From an uncultured Porphyromonadaceae bacterium (lineage in GTDB: Bacteria; Bacteroidota; Bacteroidia; Bacteroidales; Muribaculaceae), in contig URZG01000004.1 in NCBI GenBank assembly GCA_900552325.1, positions 1-26,885 on the forward strand: a stretch of DNA of 26,885 bases, read 5' to 3'. The notes beneath the pieces are model-generated. The model had not been told where the DNA came from. It saw only the letters and a program-made list of their open reading frames with translations, and did no database searches. Shown here one piece after another: positions 1 to 8,378 of this stretch; positions within the stretch are counted from its first letter, which is position 1, and the number at the start of each line of letters is the position of its first letter. The position numbers were made by a program, and so were the translations under genes.

Positions 1-1
1 G

Positions 2-1351
2 CAGCTCACAGGCACTAAGCGCGTACGTTCGGCCGACGTCTACGGCAAGTCGTTCATCGACCTCGACGCCCGCGTGAAAGGGGATATGCGCTATCTCAAC
101 GTCAAAGCCGAAGCCGACATCCTGCCCGGCACCAACGTGACCTACGTTGTGCCCGGCCTCACCAACGAGATCGCGCGCCAGAGCAACCAGGATATGGTGA
201 AATTCGTGAATTTCAACGATACGACAGCCGTGGCGGCCGCCGACACCATCTCCGAGTCGGCCATGCGCATGAACATCGACGCACGGCTGAAAATCTCGCA
301 GGGCTCCACCGTGAGCGTTGACCTCTCCTCCGACGGCAAGAACCGCGTGCAGCTTCAGGCCGACGGATCGGTGACCTACTCCATGGACTATATGAACGAT
401 GAAAGTTTCACCGGACGAATCAACATCAACCAGGGTTTCGTGCGTTACACCCCGCCGCTGATGAGCGAGAAACTCTTCAACTTCGAGGAAGGCACATACG
501 TGGCCTTCAACGGGGAGATGATGAATCCGGTGCTCAACATAAAGGCCAACGACGAGCTCAAGGCCAATGTGACACAGAGCGGCGCCGACACACGTCAGGT
601 GACCTTCAACATAGGTCTGACCGTGACAGGCACACTCGAGAGCATGAACGTGGCGTTTGACCTCTCCACACCCGATGACCTAACTGTGGAGAACGAACTG
701 AAATCCATGAGCCCCGAACAGCGCGCCAACGCCGCCATGAACCTCCTCGTCACCGGCATGTACACCGGCCCGGGGACCAAGGCTTCGGCCGGAGGCAACC
801 CGCTGTTCTCGCTTCTCACCTCGCAGCTCAACTCCCTGGCCGCTAAAACCATCAAGGGAGTCGACCTCTCCTTCGGCATAAACCAGCTCGAGCGAGCAGG
901 CAGCTCTGCGGCGATGAACTACAGCTACAAGGTCTCCAAATCGCTTTTCGACGACCGTTTCAAGATCGTGGTCGGCGGCAACTATACCACCGACGCCGAT
1001 GCCGACGAGAACTTCTCGCAGAACCTGATCGCCGACATCTCCTTCGAATATCTGCTCAACAAACAGGGCACGATGTACGTCAAACTCTTCCGCCACACAG
1101 GCTATGAGTCGATACTCGAAGGGGAGATAACGCAGACCGGCGTAGGTTTCGTGTACAAGAAGAAGATACGCCGTCTGGGCGACATATTCAATTTCCTGCG
1201 CCCCGGCAGGAAAAAAACGCCGGAAGCCGCCACCGTTGTGCTGCCACAGGAAGCGCCACCCCCTTCCGACGTTCCCGCCCCTCCGGCCGAGAGCGCCGAC
1301 AGACCGAAAACAACCACCGTAACACCCACTGAAAATCCCTCGGAAAAATGA
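2..1351 (+). CDS. tamB: TamB-like translocation/assembly module protein, C-terminal part (5' truncated by window)
   Basis: The frame is open from base 2, so the true start lies outside the window. The visible 449 or so residues are the C-terminal part of a TamB/DUF490 protein: beta-rich sequence followed by the family-typical stretch around 'NLLVTGMYTGPG' and 'TIKGVDLSFGINQLE', then barrel-like strands ('FKIVVGGNYTTDA', 'GTMYVKLFRHTGYESILEG'). TamB is a periplasm-spanning inner-membrane protein that works with a TamA/TamL outer-membrane partner in inserting outer-membrane proteins and possibly in lipid transport. The last 45 or so residues form a proline-rich, probably disordered tail. The stop overlaps the next start (ATGA at 1348-1351), so it is translationally coupled to tamL. 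Family call is confident; the N-terminal anchor cannot be seen here. Confidence 0.88.
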   Translation, partial: QLTGTKRVRSADVYGKSFIDLDARVKGDMRYLNVKAEADILPGTNVTYVVPGLTNEIARQSNQDMVKFVNFNDTTAVAAADTISESAMRMNIDARLKISQGSTVSVDLSSDGKNRVQLQADGSVTYSMDYMNDESFTGRININQGFVRYTPPLMSEKLFNFEEGTYVAFNGEMMNPVLNIKANDELKANVTQSGADTRQVTFNIGLTVTGTLESMNVAFDLSTPDDLTVENELKSMSPEQRANAAMNLLVTGMYTGPGTKASAGGNPLFSLLTSQLNSLAAKTIKGVDLSFGINQLERAGSSAAMNYSYKVSKSLFDDRFKIVVGGNYTTDADADENFSQNLIADISFEYLLNKQGTMYVKLFRHTGYESILEGEITQTGVGFVYKKKIRRLGDIFNFLRPGRKKTPEAATVVLPQEAPPPSDVPAPPAESADRPKTTTVTPTENPSEK

Positions 1352-3633
1352 AAAGAATAATCAGGTTTCTGCTCTGTGCCACGGGTATCCTGCTTCTCGC
1401 AGGGTGCTCCACCACCAAGCGCATACCCGAGGGAGAGATGCTCTACACGGGTATCAAAAAGGTGAAGATCATACCTCCGCAGGGAGAGAAGACACCGGCA
1501 GCCGTGGCCTCCGAAATCAACGATGCGGTGGCATACCCTCCGAACTATGCCATCCTGGGCTCTTCGTCGCTGAAATTCCCGCTTCCCTACGGTCTGTGGG
1601 TGTGGAACAACTGGCCCAATCCCGAAAAAGGTTTCAAACACTGGATTTTCGAGAAACTGTCAACACAGCCGGTACTCGTATCAGACGTGCGTCCGCAGCA
1701 ACGTGTAAAATCAGTCGATGACCTTCTCGACGACAACGGTTATTTCCGCGGAAAAGCCTCCTATGAACTCGTGCAGGGGAAGAATCCCAAGAAAGCAGCC
1801 ATCCTCTACAAGATCGAGACCGGCCCCGCCTACCGGCTCGACTCGATAGAACTCCTGCCCGACACATGCCACCTCTACCACTCGATTGACTCTCTGGCGC
1901 GCCTCGACCCGTATCTGCGCCGTGGCGAACGCTACAGCGTGGATTCACTCTCGGCTGCACGCACCCGCATCACCAACGCCCTGCGCAACCAGGGGTACTA
2001 CTTTTTCCGGCCTGACTACATAGAATACCTGGCCGACTCCGTGCAGAGCCCCCTCAACATATCCCTGCGCATGATGCTGACCTCCAACATTCCCCCGCAG
2101 ATGCTGTGGCGCTACAAGACGGGCGATGTTACCGTCTACGCTTTCCGCAACCGTGGCGGCGGCACACCCGACACCATCCCGACATCGCGCGCCACCCTCA
2201 TACAGATGCAGCCCTCGCGTCTGCGCAAGGATCTGATTCCCGAATGTGTCACCTTCCGCAAAGGGCGCTACTTCTCTGTGCGGCGCATGAACTCCACACA
2301 AACCAGATTCGCCCGCCTGGGCATATTCAACTCTATCGACATCAACGTATTCCCAGACACCACGGCCACGGAACCGACTCTCGATGTCGAGGTGTCGTGT
2401 ACGTTCGACACTCCGCTCGAAGCCACCATAGAACTTAACGCCTCGTCGAAATCCAACTCCTACATCGGCCCGGGAATCCTGCTCGGAATCACGAACCACA
2501 ACCTCTTCGGCGGCGGCGAACAGTTCGGAGTGACCCTCACGGGCAACTATGAATGGCAGACCGGGCGCCACGCTTCATCCGTATTCAACTCCTACGAGGT
2601 AGGTCTCTCCACGTCACTGGCCTTCCCCCGCATGATCGCGCCCGGATTCATCAAACGCCGCAACCGCAACCTCAACTGGACGCGCCTGCAGCTCGACGCC
2701 GACCTGCTAAACCGTCCGCATTACTTCAAGATGGCGCAGTTCAACTTCTCGTTCAACTACGACTGGCAGTCCTCGCGTCACTCCTCGCACACACTTACCC
2801 CTTTCAAGCTCACCTACACCAAGCTGATGAAGACCACTGCCGAGTTCGACTCCATCATCAGCGTCAACCCGGCAATCGCACAGTCGTTCAAATCGCAGTT
2901 CATTCCGCAGCTCTCCTATAGCTATACATACGACACCAGTTTCGGCCCCGACAACACCTTCAACTGGCAGCTGTCGGTACAGGAAGCAGGCAACATCTTC
3001 TGGGGCATCTATCAGCTGGCCGGGCAGAAAGGTGAGAAAAAGATGTTCGGCACCCCCTTCTCGCAGTTTATCAAAGGCACCACGCAATTTATCTACGGCC
3101 GGCGCCTGAGCGGCAACCAGTGGCTTGTGACCCGTGCCATGGTGGGAGCCGCCTACGCCTACGGCAACTCTTCGGAGGTGCCCTACGCCGAGCAGTTCTA
3201 TGTGGGTGGCGCCAACTCCATACGCGCCTTTACCGTGCGGTCAATAGGTCCCGGCAGCTACAAGGCTCCCGACTGGATACGCGATTCATACTTTGACCAG
3301 ACCGGTACTTTCAAATTCGAGTTCAATATCGAATACCGCTTCCCCATCATAGGACCGCTCAACGGCGCGCTGTTCATCGATGCCGGGAACGTATGGCTAC
3401 TCAAAAAAGACCCGCTGCGCCCCGGCGGCGAGCTCCGGGCCAAGACTTTCCTGCGCGACATAGCCCTCGGCACCGGAGCGGGCCTACGCTTCGACATCGG
3501 CATGCTGGTGCTCCGCGGCGACCTCGGCATAGGAATCCACGCCCCATACAACACGGGCCACGGCGGCTACTACAACATGGAATCGTTCTGGAAATCCCTC
3601 AATTTCCACCTCGCCATCGGCTACCCCTTCTGA
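1348..3633 (+). CDS. tamL: TamL: TamA-like Omp85-family outer-membrane lipoprotein
   Basis: 761-aa protein with a lipoprotein signal: basic N-terminus, hydrophobic run and lipobox LLAGC with Cys20 as the lipidated residue. The N-terminal half should hold POTRA-type domains (for example 'YKIETGPAYRLDSIELL'). The C-terminal half is an Omp85/BamA-type 16-strand barrel. It contains the Omp85 signature-like stretch 'YVGGANSIRAFTVRSIGPG' and ends in phenylalanine (AIGYPF), as barrel substrates do. In Bacteroidota the TamA homologue is a lipoprotein called TamL, encoded beside tamB, and it works with TamB in outer-membrane biogenesis. The ATG overlaps the tamB stop by four bases (ATGA). The 47 bases after the stop hold no strong terminator. 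BamA itself is unlikely because BamA homologues are not lipoproteins and lack this partner. Confidence 0.9.
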   Translation: MKRIIRFLLCATGILLLAGCSTTKRIPEGEMLYTGIKKVKIIPPQGEKTPAAVASEINDAVAYPPNYAILGSSSLKFPLPYGLWVWNNWPNPEKGFKHWIFEKLSTQPVLVSDVRPQQRVKSVDDLLDDNGYFRGKASYELVQGKNPKKAAILYKIETGPAYRLDSIELLPDTCHLYHSIDSLARLDPYLRRGERYSVDSLSAARTRITNALRNQGYYFFRPDYIEYLADSVQSPLNISLRMMLTSNIPPQMLWRYKTGDVTVYAFRNRGGGTPDTIPTSRATLIQMQPSRLRKDLIPECVTFRKGRYFSVRRMNSTQTRFARLGIFNSIDINVFPDTTATEPTLDVEVSCTFDTPLEATIELNASSKSNSYIGPGILLGITNHNLFGGGEQFGVTLTGNYEWQTGRHASSVFNSYEVGLSTSLAFPRMIAPGFIKRRNRNLNWTRLQLDADLLNRPHYFKMAQFNFSFNYDWQSSRHSSHTLTPFKLTYTKLMKTTAEFDSIISVNPAIAQSFKSQFIPQLSYSYTYDTSFGPDNTFNWQLSVQEAGNIFWGIYQLAGQKGEKKMFGTPFSQFIKGTTQFIYGRRLSGNQWLVTRAMVGAAYAYGNSSEVPYAEQFYVGGANSIRAFTVRSIGPGSYKAPDWIRDSYFDQTGTFKFEFNIEYRFPIIGPLNGALFIDAGNVWLLKKDPLRPGGELRAKTFLRDIALGTGAGLRFDIGMLVLRGDLGIGIHAPYNTGHGGYYNMESFWKSLNFHLAIGYPF

Positions 3634-3681
3634 TTTCCAACTGTGAAGAGACTGTCTAAGAGACTATTTTTAATCATTCTC

Positions 3682-3712
3682 TTTGAAAAATTCCGTAAAG
3701 TCGCTATATTTG
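3682..3712 (+). promoter_or_regulatory. Bacteroidota-type promoter for the frameshifted gene at 3763
   Basis: TTTG at 3682-3685, a 19-base spacer, then TATATTTG at 3705-3712 match the Bacteroidota sigma-ABfr consensus (TTTG, about 19 bases, TAnnTTTG). Transcription would start near 3719, leaving a leader of about 44 bases before the ATG at 3763. This supports 3763, not the internal ATG at 3888, as the intended start. Confidence 0.75.
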
Positions 3713-3762
3713 CATATTCATAATAAGATTTTTTAGCCTTAAATTTATAACCTGTTGATAAA

Positions 3763-4697
3763 ATGGGATTTTTCGACAAATTAAAAAAGCCGCCTCCGGC
3801 ACGATAAGTAACACACTGTCCGATGCACACACACAAAAGCCGGCCGAAACATCGGGGTACGAACCGGAATTCGATAAAATTGTCGATATGGATAAAATCG
3901 ATGATTCCGTAAACCGATTTGTGGACAATGTCGACAAAGGCTCGGAAACATTCTTGAAAGGTATCGAGAAAGGCTCGGATTTCCTCATGAATAAACTTGA
4001 GAACGGATTCAACCGCAACAAGAGAAATGAAACCCCTGCGGCCACACCCGTTCAGGAGCCCGAAGCCGTGCAGCCGACATCTGAAGGAGAGCCCCAACCT
4101 GATAAAGAACGAAATGAAGGCAAAAGCTTCAGCGACTATATCACCAAAGCCCGTTCCGGCATAGGAAAAGCCATCGACTATGCGGAGAAGAATCCCGAAG
4201 TCGTGGCGGCGGCTGTTGCCGCCGGCGGATTGCTCGCCGGTTTCGCGAAGAAAAAACTCAGCGAACGTGCTGAAAAGAAAGCTGCCGACAAAAGCAGTAG
4301 CCGGGAAGACTACCGCTACAGCGATGATGATGAGGAGGACTACAGCTATAGCAGCGATGACAATGATGATGACCGCAGCTATAGCAGTAGCAACAAAAAG
4401 AGCAGCGACAAAAAGAGCAGCAGCAAAAAAAGTAGCTCAAGCCCCTCTTCAAGCAAAAAGTCGGGCGGTATCAATTCGAATGTGCGCGCAGCCGAGGCCA
4501 AGCTTAATCAGGCCAAGATACAGCTTGGAATCGAGAAACGCGCCAAAGAGCAGGCCAAAAAAAACGGGAATTACAAAAATTCTCCCATAGGAGGATACGA
4601 AGGCCACCAGGGCAATGCCTACGACCGCAGCATATATTATGCCCAAAAGCGTGTGAAACAGTGCCAGGAAGAGTTGCGCAGGGCCAAAAGCAAATAA
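3763..4697 (+). CDS. Low-complexity Ser/Asp/Lys-rich hypothetical protein, reading frame broken near the start
   Basis: Function not recognised. From ATG 3763 the frame encodes MGFFDKLKK and then stops at 3805-3807. The -1 frame continues directly as AASGTISNTLSDAHTQ and stays open to 4697, giving a composite product of about 311 aa. The join lies at A-AAA-AAG (3783-3789). The protein has no signal peptide, a possible short hydrophobic patch (VVAAAVAAGGLLAGFA) after 'GIGKAIDYAEKNPE', then a highly charged Ser/Asp/Tyr and Ser/Lys repeat tract, and a C-terminal helical segment rich in Lys, Gln and Glu. If the join is not made by frameshifting, translation could begin at ATG 3888 and give 269 aa. 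Alternatively a single A was lost from the run by mutation or sequencing error. The gene has its own promoter and stands alone between tamL and a convergent transporter gene. Confidence 0.6.
3783..3789 (+). promoter_or_regulatory. Slippery heptamer A-AAA-AAG at the frame break
   Basis: In the frame of ATG 3763 the codons read TTA AAA AAG, so bases 3783-3789 are the classical -1 slippery heptamer used by E. coli dnaX. A -1 slip places the next codon at 3789 (GCC) and opens the frame to 4697. Without a slip, translation stops six codons after AAG. A small GCCG/CGGC stem at 3789-3800 and a CCGATG/CATCGG pairing (3820-3825 with 3850-3855) lie downstream. Neither has the size and spacing expected of a strong stimulator, so an indel is an equal alternative. 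Confidence 0.45.
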
Positions 4698-4722
4698 CAG
4701 CGTAACACCGGCCCCTCCATAT

Positions 4723-4805
4723 ACGTAAGATGTGTGTCAAAATAGACTGAGATATCTTCAACTGTAGGGAGCGATTTAGGCCGGTTATGACACACTCTCT
4801 TACGT
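4723..4805. repeat. Long imperfect inverted repeat between convergent genes
   Basis: The 173-base gap between the convergent genes ending at 4697 and 4871 contains arms 4723-4739 and 4788-4805. They are complementary over 17 of 18 positions apart from a small internal difference (ACGTAAGA, then TGTGTCA, on both). The loop is 48 bases. A second pair, GGGGAG 4811-4816 and CTCCCC 4833-4838, follows. There is no clear T-run, so it could be a weak two-way transcription barrier or the remnant of a small mobile repeat. Nothing else is recognisable in this gap. Confidence 0.55.
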
Positions 4806-4870
4806 GCATCGGGGAGACTTCTCCGGTCACGGCTCCCCGGGTTGTGGATTGTCGGCAAAAACGGTGTTTT

Positions 4871-6577
4871 CTAACTCATCATCAGAACCAACACCACGCC
4901 CCATAAGATAAGAAGCGTATTGCCCACTGCGTATGTCACAGTATAGCCCATGGCGGGGAGCGCACTCCCTATCGCGTCCTGCACGGCGCCGAGCGATGCC
5001 GTAGTTGTACGCGCTCCGGCGCAACAACCGAGATTGACGGCGGCCGGGAACCGGAAAATATGGCGCCCCACGAGCATCCCGAGTACAAGAGGAAGAGTTG
5101 TGGCTACAGCCCCCATGAGGAATAACAGGCCGCCAACCTCTTTTAGCCCCGTCACGAAGGAGGGGCCGGAGGCAATGCCTACAACGGCGATGAACATATT
5201 CAACCCGAGATTATCCATAAGCCATACTGCCGAACGTGGCACACGGCCGAACGTGGGGTGTTTGGATCTAAGCCAGCCGAGGACAAGGCCAGCCACAAGC
5301 GCGCCGCCGCTGACACTCAGGCTGACAGGCACCTTTCCGAGATGTATTGCCAGCGAACCTATCAGACCACCGATGAATATGCCCAGCCCCACAAACACCA
5401 GATCGGTTTTGGTAGTGCGGCGGTCGGCATAACCTATCTGCGGAGCGGCCCCGTTGACTTCGCGTTCAAGCCCCACGACAGAGAGCACATCACCCCGCGC
5501 GATCTTCACCTGAGCCAAAACAGGAACATTCACACCACCACGGCTGATACTTTTGATGGAGACACCATACATAAGCTTCTGTTTGCGCAACTCGTCCACA
5601 GTCATGCCGTCGATTTTTTTCGAGGCCACAGTTATATCGAGTTCCTCAGCCATGAAATCAACCAGCTCGGCATCCACTACCTCGGGGCCGATCCAGCTCT
5701 CGTCGCCTATAATAAATTCGCGACGGCCGCTGAGCACGATCTCATCGCCTATCGATATCCTCAGATCCTGCCCGGGAGCCACATCCAGAATTTTTCCGTC
5801 GGAACGGAGACGTTCCACGAATATAGGCTTGCCTTTCTGCCTGAAATAATCTTCGACCTCGGCAACCGTGCGTGGTTCCGAGAAAAAGCTGTCGGTAACC
5901 TTATAGGCCCTGAATACCACGGGGCGCTGTGCCCTGATGTAATTAGGATCGGTTGACGCCGTGCCATAATTCATTTTCTTTTCAAGCTCCACTGTCTCGG
6001 CCTTCACCTTCTTGATACCGCCGAGTAACCACGGCCCGAGGTTGGCCAGGATATAGGCCGAGCCGATGGTGCCGAACACATACGTCACCGCATAACATAC
6101 CGGAATCATTCCGAGCCATTTCTGCTTCTCCTCGGCCGAGACAGCCAGCGAATTGATGGTATCCGTACCCACACCGATGACTGCCGACATTGTCTGCGAT
6201 CCGGCAAGAAGCCCCACAGCCTCCCCTATATTATATCCCATGCATAATGCCACTCCCCACACCGAGAGAAGGCACAGCACGCACACCACGGCACCAAAGA
6301 GCACCTGTTTGAGTCCGTCGCCTCTAAGGGCTCGGAAAAACTGCGGTCCCACACTGTACCCGATCGAGAATAGAAACAAGAGGAAAAACACATCTTTCAT
6401 AGGACCGGGAACAGGTATGTCAAGCTGGCCTACAAGCACCCCCACGAGCAACACGGAGGTCACCGTGCCCAGCGAGAACGATTTGTATTTAAGCTGCCCT
6501 ATAAAAAAGCCGACACCAAGAGTGAGGAATACGGCCAGCGACGGATTGTCGCGCAATACATGTTCAATCCACTCCAT
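4871..6577 (-). CDS. AspT/YidE/YbjL-family transporter with two RCK_C (TrkA-C) domains
   Basis: 568-aa membrane protein with the internally duplicated architecture of the aspartate:alanine antiporter family. A first membrane half (about residues 10-190) is followed by two cytosolic TrkA-C-like modules (about 215-300 and 310-375) and a second membrane half (about 385-568). Matching half-repeat motifs are visible: 'GLLAGSQTMSAVIGVGTD' in the first half and 'GCCAGARTTTASLGAVQD' in the second, each followed by a 'YAVTY'/'YTVTY' helix. Family members exchange amino or organic acids, and AspT couples aspartate uptake with alanine export to consume protons. The substrate cannot be read from sequence. 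It lies divergent from gadB and next to a complete glutamate acid-resistance cassette, so a role in acid-linked amino-acid exchange is a reasonable inference. No TAnnTTTG promoter was found upstream. Confidence 0.85.
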   Translation of the reverse strand: MEWIEHVLRDNPSLAVFLTLGVGFFIGQLKYKSFSLGTVTSVLLVGVLVGQLDIPVPGPMKDVFFLLFLFSIGYSVGPQFFRALRGDGLKQVLFGAVVCVLCLLSVWGVALCMGYNIGEAVGLLAGSQTMSAVIGVGTDTINSLAVSAEEKQKWLGMIPVCYAVTYVFGTIGSAYILANLGPWLLGGIKKVKAETVELEKKMNYGTASTDPNYIRAQRPVVFRAYKVTDSFFSEPRTVAEVEDYFRQKGKPIFVERLRSDGKILDVAPGQDLRISIGDEIVLSGRREFIIGDESWIGPEVVDAELVDFMAEELDITVASKKIDGMTVDELRKQKLMYGVSIKSISRGGVNVPVLAQVKIARGDVLSVVGLEREVNGAAPQIGYADRRTTKTDLVFVGLGIFIGGLIGSLAIHLGKVPVSLSVSGGALVAGLVLGWLRSKHPTFGRVPRSAVWLMDNLGLNMFIAVVGIASGPSFVTGLKEVGGLLFLMGAVATTLPLVLGMLVGRHIFRFPAAVNLGCCAGARTTTASLGAVQDAIGSALPAMGYTVTYAVGNTLLILWGVVLVLMMS

Positions 6578-6694
6578 GTTTTAAGTTTAATATGAGTTAC
6601 TAAACTTTAACATACGGCGGAGACTTTTGGTTCCATAACAGAGTCAGTAAAATAACAATCTGACATTTTGCTATTCAGCGCCCCAACTTTTTCA

Positions 6695-6759
6695 GAGAAA
6701 CCGATGTTATAATACAGACGACAGGATATAAGTAATGGATCATCTCTAATCGGTTTCTC
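6695..6759 (+). promoter_or_regulatory. 11-bp inverted repeat upstream of gadB
   Basis: The 229-base gap between the divergent transporter and gadB carries a perfect 11-bp inverted repeat, GAGAAACCGAT at 6695-6705 and ATCGGTTTCTC at 6749-6759, separated by 43 bases and ending 47 bases before the gadB ATG. No consensus TAnnTTTG lies in the gap. It could be a two-site operator for an acid-response regulator or a leader-RNA stem that controls gadB translation. Confidence 0.5.
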
Positions 6760-6806
6760 CTTATTTATCTGCCATAACAAAAACTACACACTAATTTCTA
6801 TTTTCT

Positions 6807-8243
6807 ATGCTCGACCAGAATCTCGACCCCAATTTCCGTAAAGGCGACGCCAAGACCGATGTATTCGGCTCTGACGCAATGCTCCAGGCAGCTCCGGTAG
6901 AACGCATACCCGCCGGCCCTACAACCCCTGAGATAGCCTATCAGATGGTCAAGGATGAAACTTTCGCCCAGACTCAGCCCAGGCTCAATCTCGCCACATT
7001 CGTCACAACATACATGGACGAATACGCCACGCGGCTGATGAACGAGGCTATAAACATCAACTATATCGACGAAACGGAATATCCCCGTGTAGCCGTGATG
7101 AACGGCAAGTGTATCAACATCATCGCCAACCTCTGGAATACCCCCGAGACAAACACATGGAAAACCGGTGCCCTGGCGATCGGTTCGTCAGAGGCGTGTA
7201 TGCTCGGCGGTATCGCCGCGTGGATCCGCTGGCGCGAACGCCGCAAAAAGGAAGGGAAACCTTACGACAAGCCTAACTTCGTGATTTCCACCGGCTACCA
7301 GGTCGTATGGGAAAAATTCGCACAGTTGTGGCAGATAGAGATGCGTACGGTGCCTCTGACACTGGAGAAAACCACCCTCGACCCCGTGGAAGCGCTCAAG
7401 ATGTGCGACGAGAACACTATCTGCATCGTACCTATCCAGGGTGTGACCTGGACAGGTCTGAACGATGATGTGGAAGCCCTCGACAAAGCCCTCGACGCCT
7501 ACAACGCCAAGACCGGCTACGACATCCCCATCCACGTCGACGCTGCTTCCGGCGGTTTCATTCTGCCGTTCCTTTTCCCGGAAGTAAAATGGGACTTCCG
7601 CCTCAAATGGGTACTCTCCATCAGTACCTCAGGCCATAAGTTCGGCCTCGTATATCCCGGCCTGGGATGGGTTGTGTGGAAAGACAAGAAGTATCTCCCC
7701 GACGTGATGTCGTTCAGCGTAAACTATCTCGGCGCTGAAATCAGTCAGGTAGGCCTCAACTTCTCGCGTCCGGCCGCACAGATCCTCGGACAGTACTACC
7801 AGTTCATCCGCCTCGGTTTCGAAGGCTACAAGAACATCCAGTACAACTCCCTCTCAGTGGCCAAATACCTCCACTCGCAGGTAGGAGCCATGCCGGAGTT
7901 CCAGCCCTACTCGCCCGATGTGCCCAACCCCATCTTCACCTGGCTCATGAAGCCCGAAGTGCAGAAGACCGCAAAGTGGACCCTCTTCGACCTCCAGGAC
8001 AAACTCGCCCAGAAGGGATGGATGGTACCGGCCTACACACTCCCCGCCAACATCGAGAACATCGTTGTGATGCGCGTACTCTGCAAGCAGGGATTCAGCC
8101 GCGACATGGCCGACCAGCTCCTCAACGACATCCGTTTCGCCGTGACCGAGCTCAACGCCCTGGAATATCCTACCACCACGCGAATCGCCATGGAGAAGAA
8201 CGTGCCTCTGGTATCCAAGACATTCAACCATACTGGCAAATAA
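6807..8243 (+). CDS. gadB: Glutamate decarboxylase (PLP-dependent)
   Basis: 478 aa, the usual length for bacterial GadA/GadB (E. coli 466). It converts L-glutamate to GABA and CO2 and consumes a cytosolic proton (EC 4.1.1.15). The PLP fold is clear: 'HVDAASGGF' with Asp245, which contacts the pyridine nitrogen, and 'STSGHKFG' with the Schiff-base lysine Lys278. The C-terminus ends 'FNHTGK'. It aligns with the E. coli end 'SFKHT', whose histidine blocks the active site at neutral pH, so pH gating through His475 is plausible. It is the first gene of gadB-glsA-gadC. A 135-base gap with a strong hairpin separates it from glsA. The inverted repeat at 6695-6759 may regulate it. The start ATG 6807 fits the family N-terminus, with A/T-rich sequence upstream and no Shine-Dalgarno. 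Confidence 0.96.
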   Translation: MLDQNLDPNFRKGDAKTDVFGSDAMLQAAPVERIPAGPTTPEIAYQMVKDETFAQTQPRLNLATFVTTYMDEYATRLMNEAININYIDETEYPRVAVMNGKCINIIANLWNTPETNTWKTGALAIGSSEACMLGGIAAWIRWRERRKKEGKPYDKPNFVISTGYQVVWEKFAQLWQIEMRTVPLTLEKTTLDPVEALKMCDENTICIVPIQGVTWTGLNDDVEALDKALDAYNAKTGYDIPIHVDAASGGFILPFLFPEVKWDFRLKWVLSISTSGHKFGLVYPGLGWVVWKDKKYLPDVMSFSVNYLGAEISQVGLNFSRPAAQILGQYYQFIRLGFEGYKNIQYNSLSVAKYLHSQVGAMPEFQPYSPDVPNPIFTWLMKPEVQKTAKWTLFDLQDKLAQKGWMVPAYTLPANIENIVVMRVLCKQGFSRDMADQLLNDIRFAVTELNALEYPTTTRIAMEKNVPLVSKTFNHTGK

Positions 8244-8294
8244 ACTGCCTCCAGGCATCTCTGCGGGTCGCGTGACGCCACCCGCTCCGTAGAT

Positions 8295-8332
8295 CTGCCG
8301 GCCGGTGACAACGTCCGTTCGCCGGCCGGCAG
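8295..8332 (+). terminator. Strong GC-rich hairpin between gadB and glsA
   Basis: Perfect 11-bp stem CTGCCGGCCGG (8295-8305) with CCGGCCGGCAG (8322-8332) and a 16-base loop, followed by TCTACTTTAATT and not by a real T-run. It can act as a leaky terminator that lowers glsA-gadC expression relative to gadB, or as a 3' stabiliser/processing hairpin of the gadB message. Confidence 0.6.
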
Positions 8333-8378
8333 TCTACTTTAATTATGACAAAAACGTATCAACTATCCCTCATCGATC

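Noticed and set aside
3654..3671. Terminator after tamL
   Set aside because: GTCT/AGAC forms only a 4-bp stem before TATTTTTAAT. This is too weak to call, and the T-run may simply be part of the A/T-rich promoter upstream region.
4258..4452. Cys-rich 64-codon open frame on the minus strand
   Set aside because: It is the complement of the Ser/Asp/Lys low-complexity tract; the cysteines arise from GCT/ACA complements of AGC/TGT-like repeats, not from a metal-binding protein.
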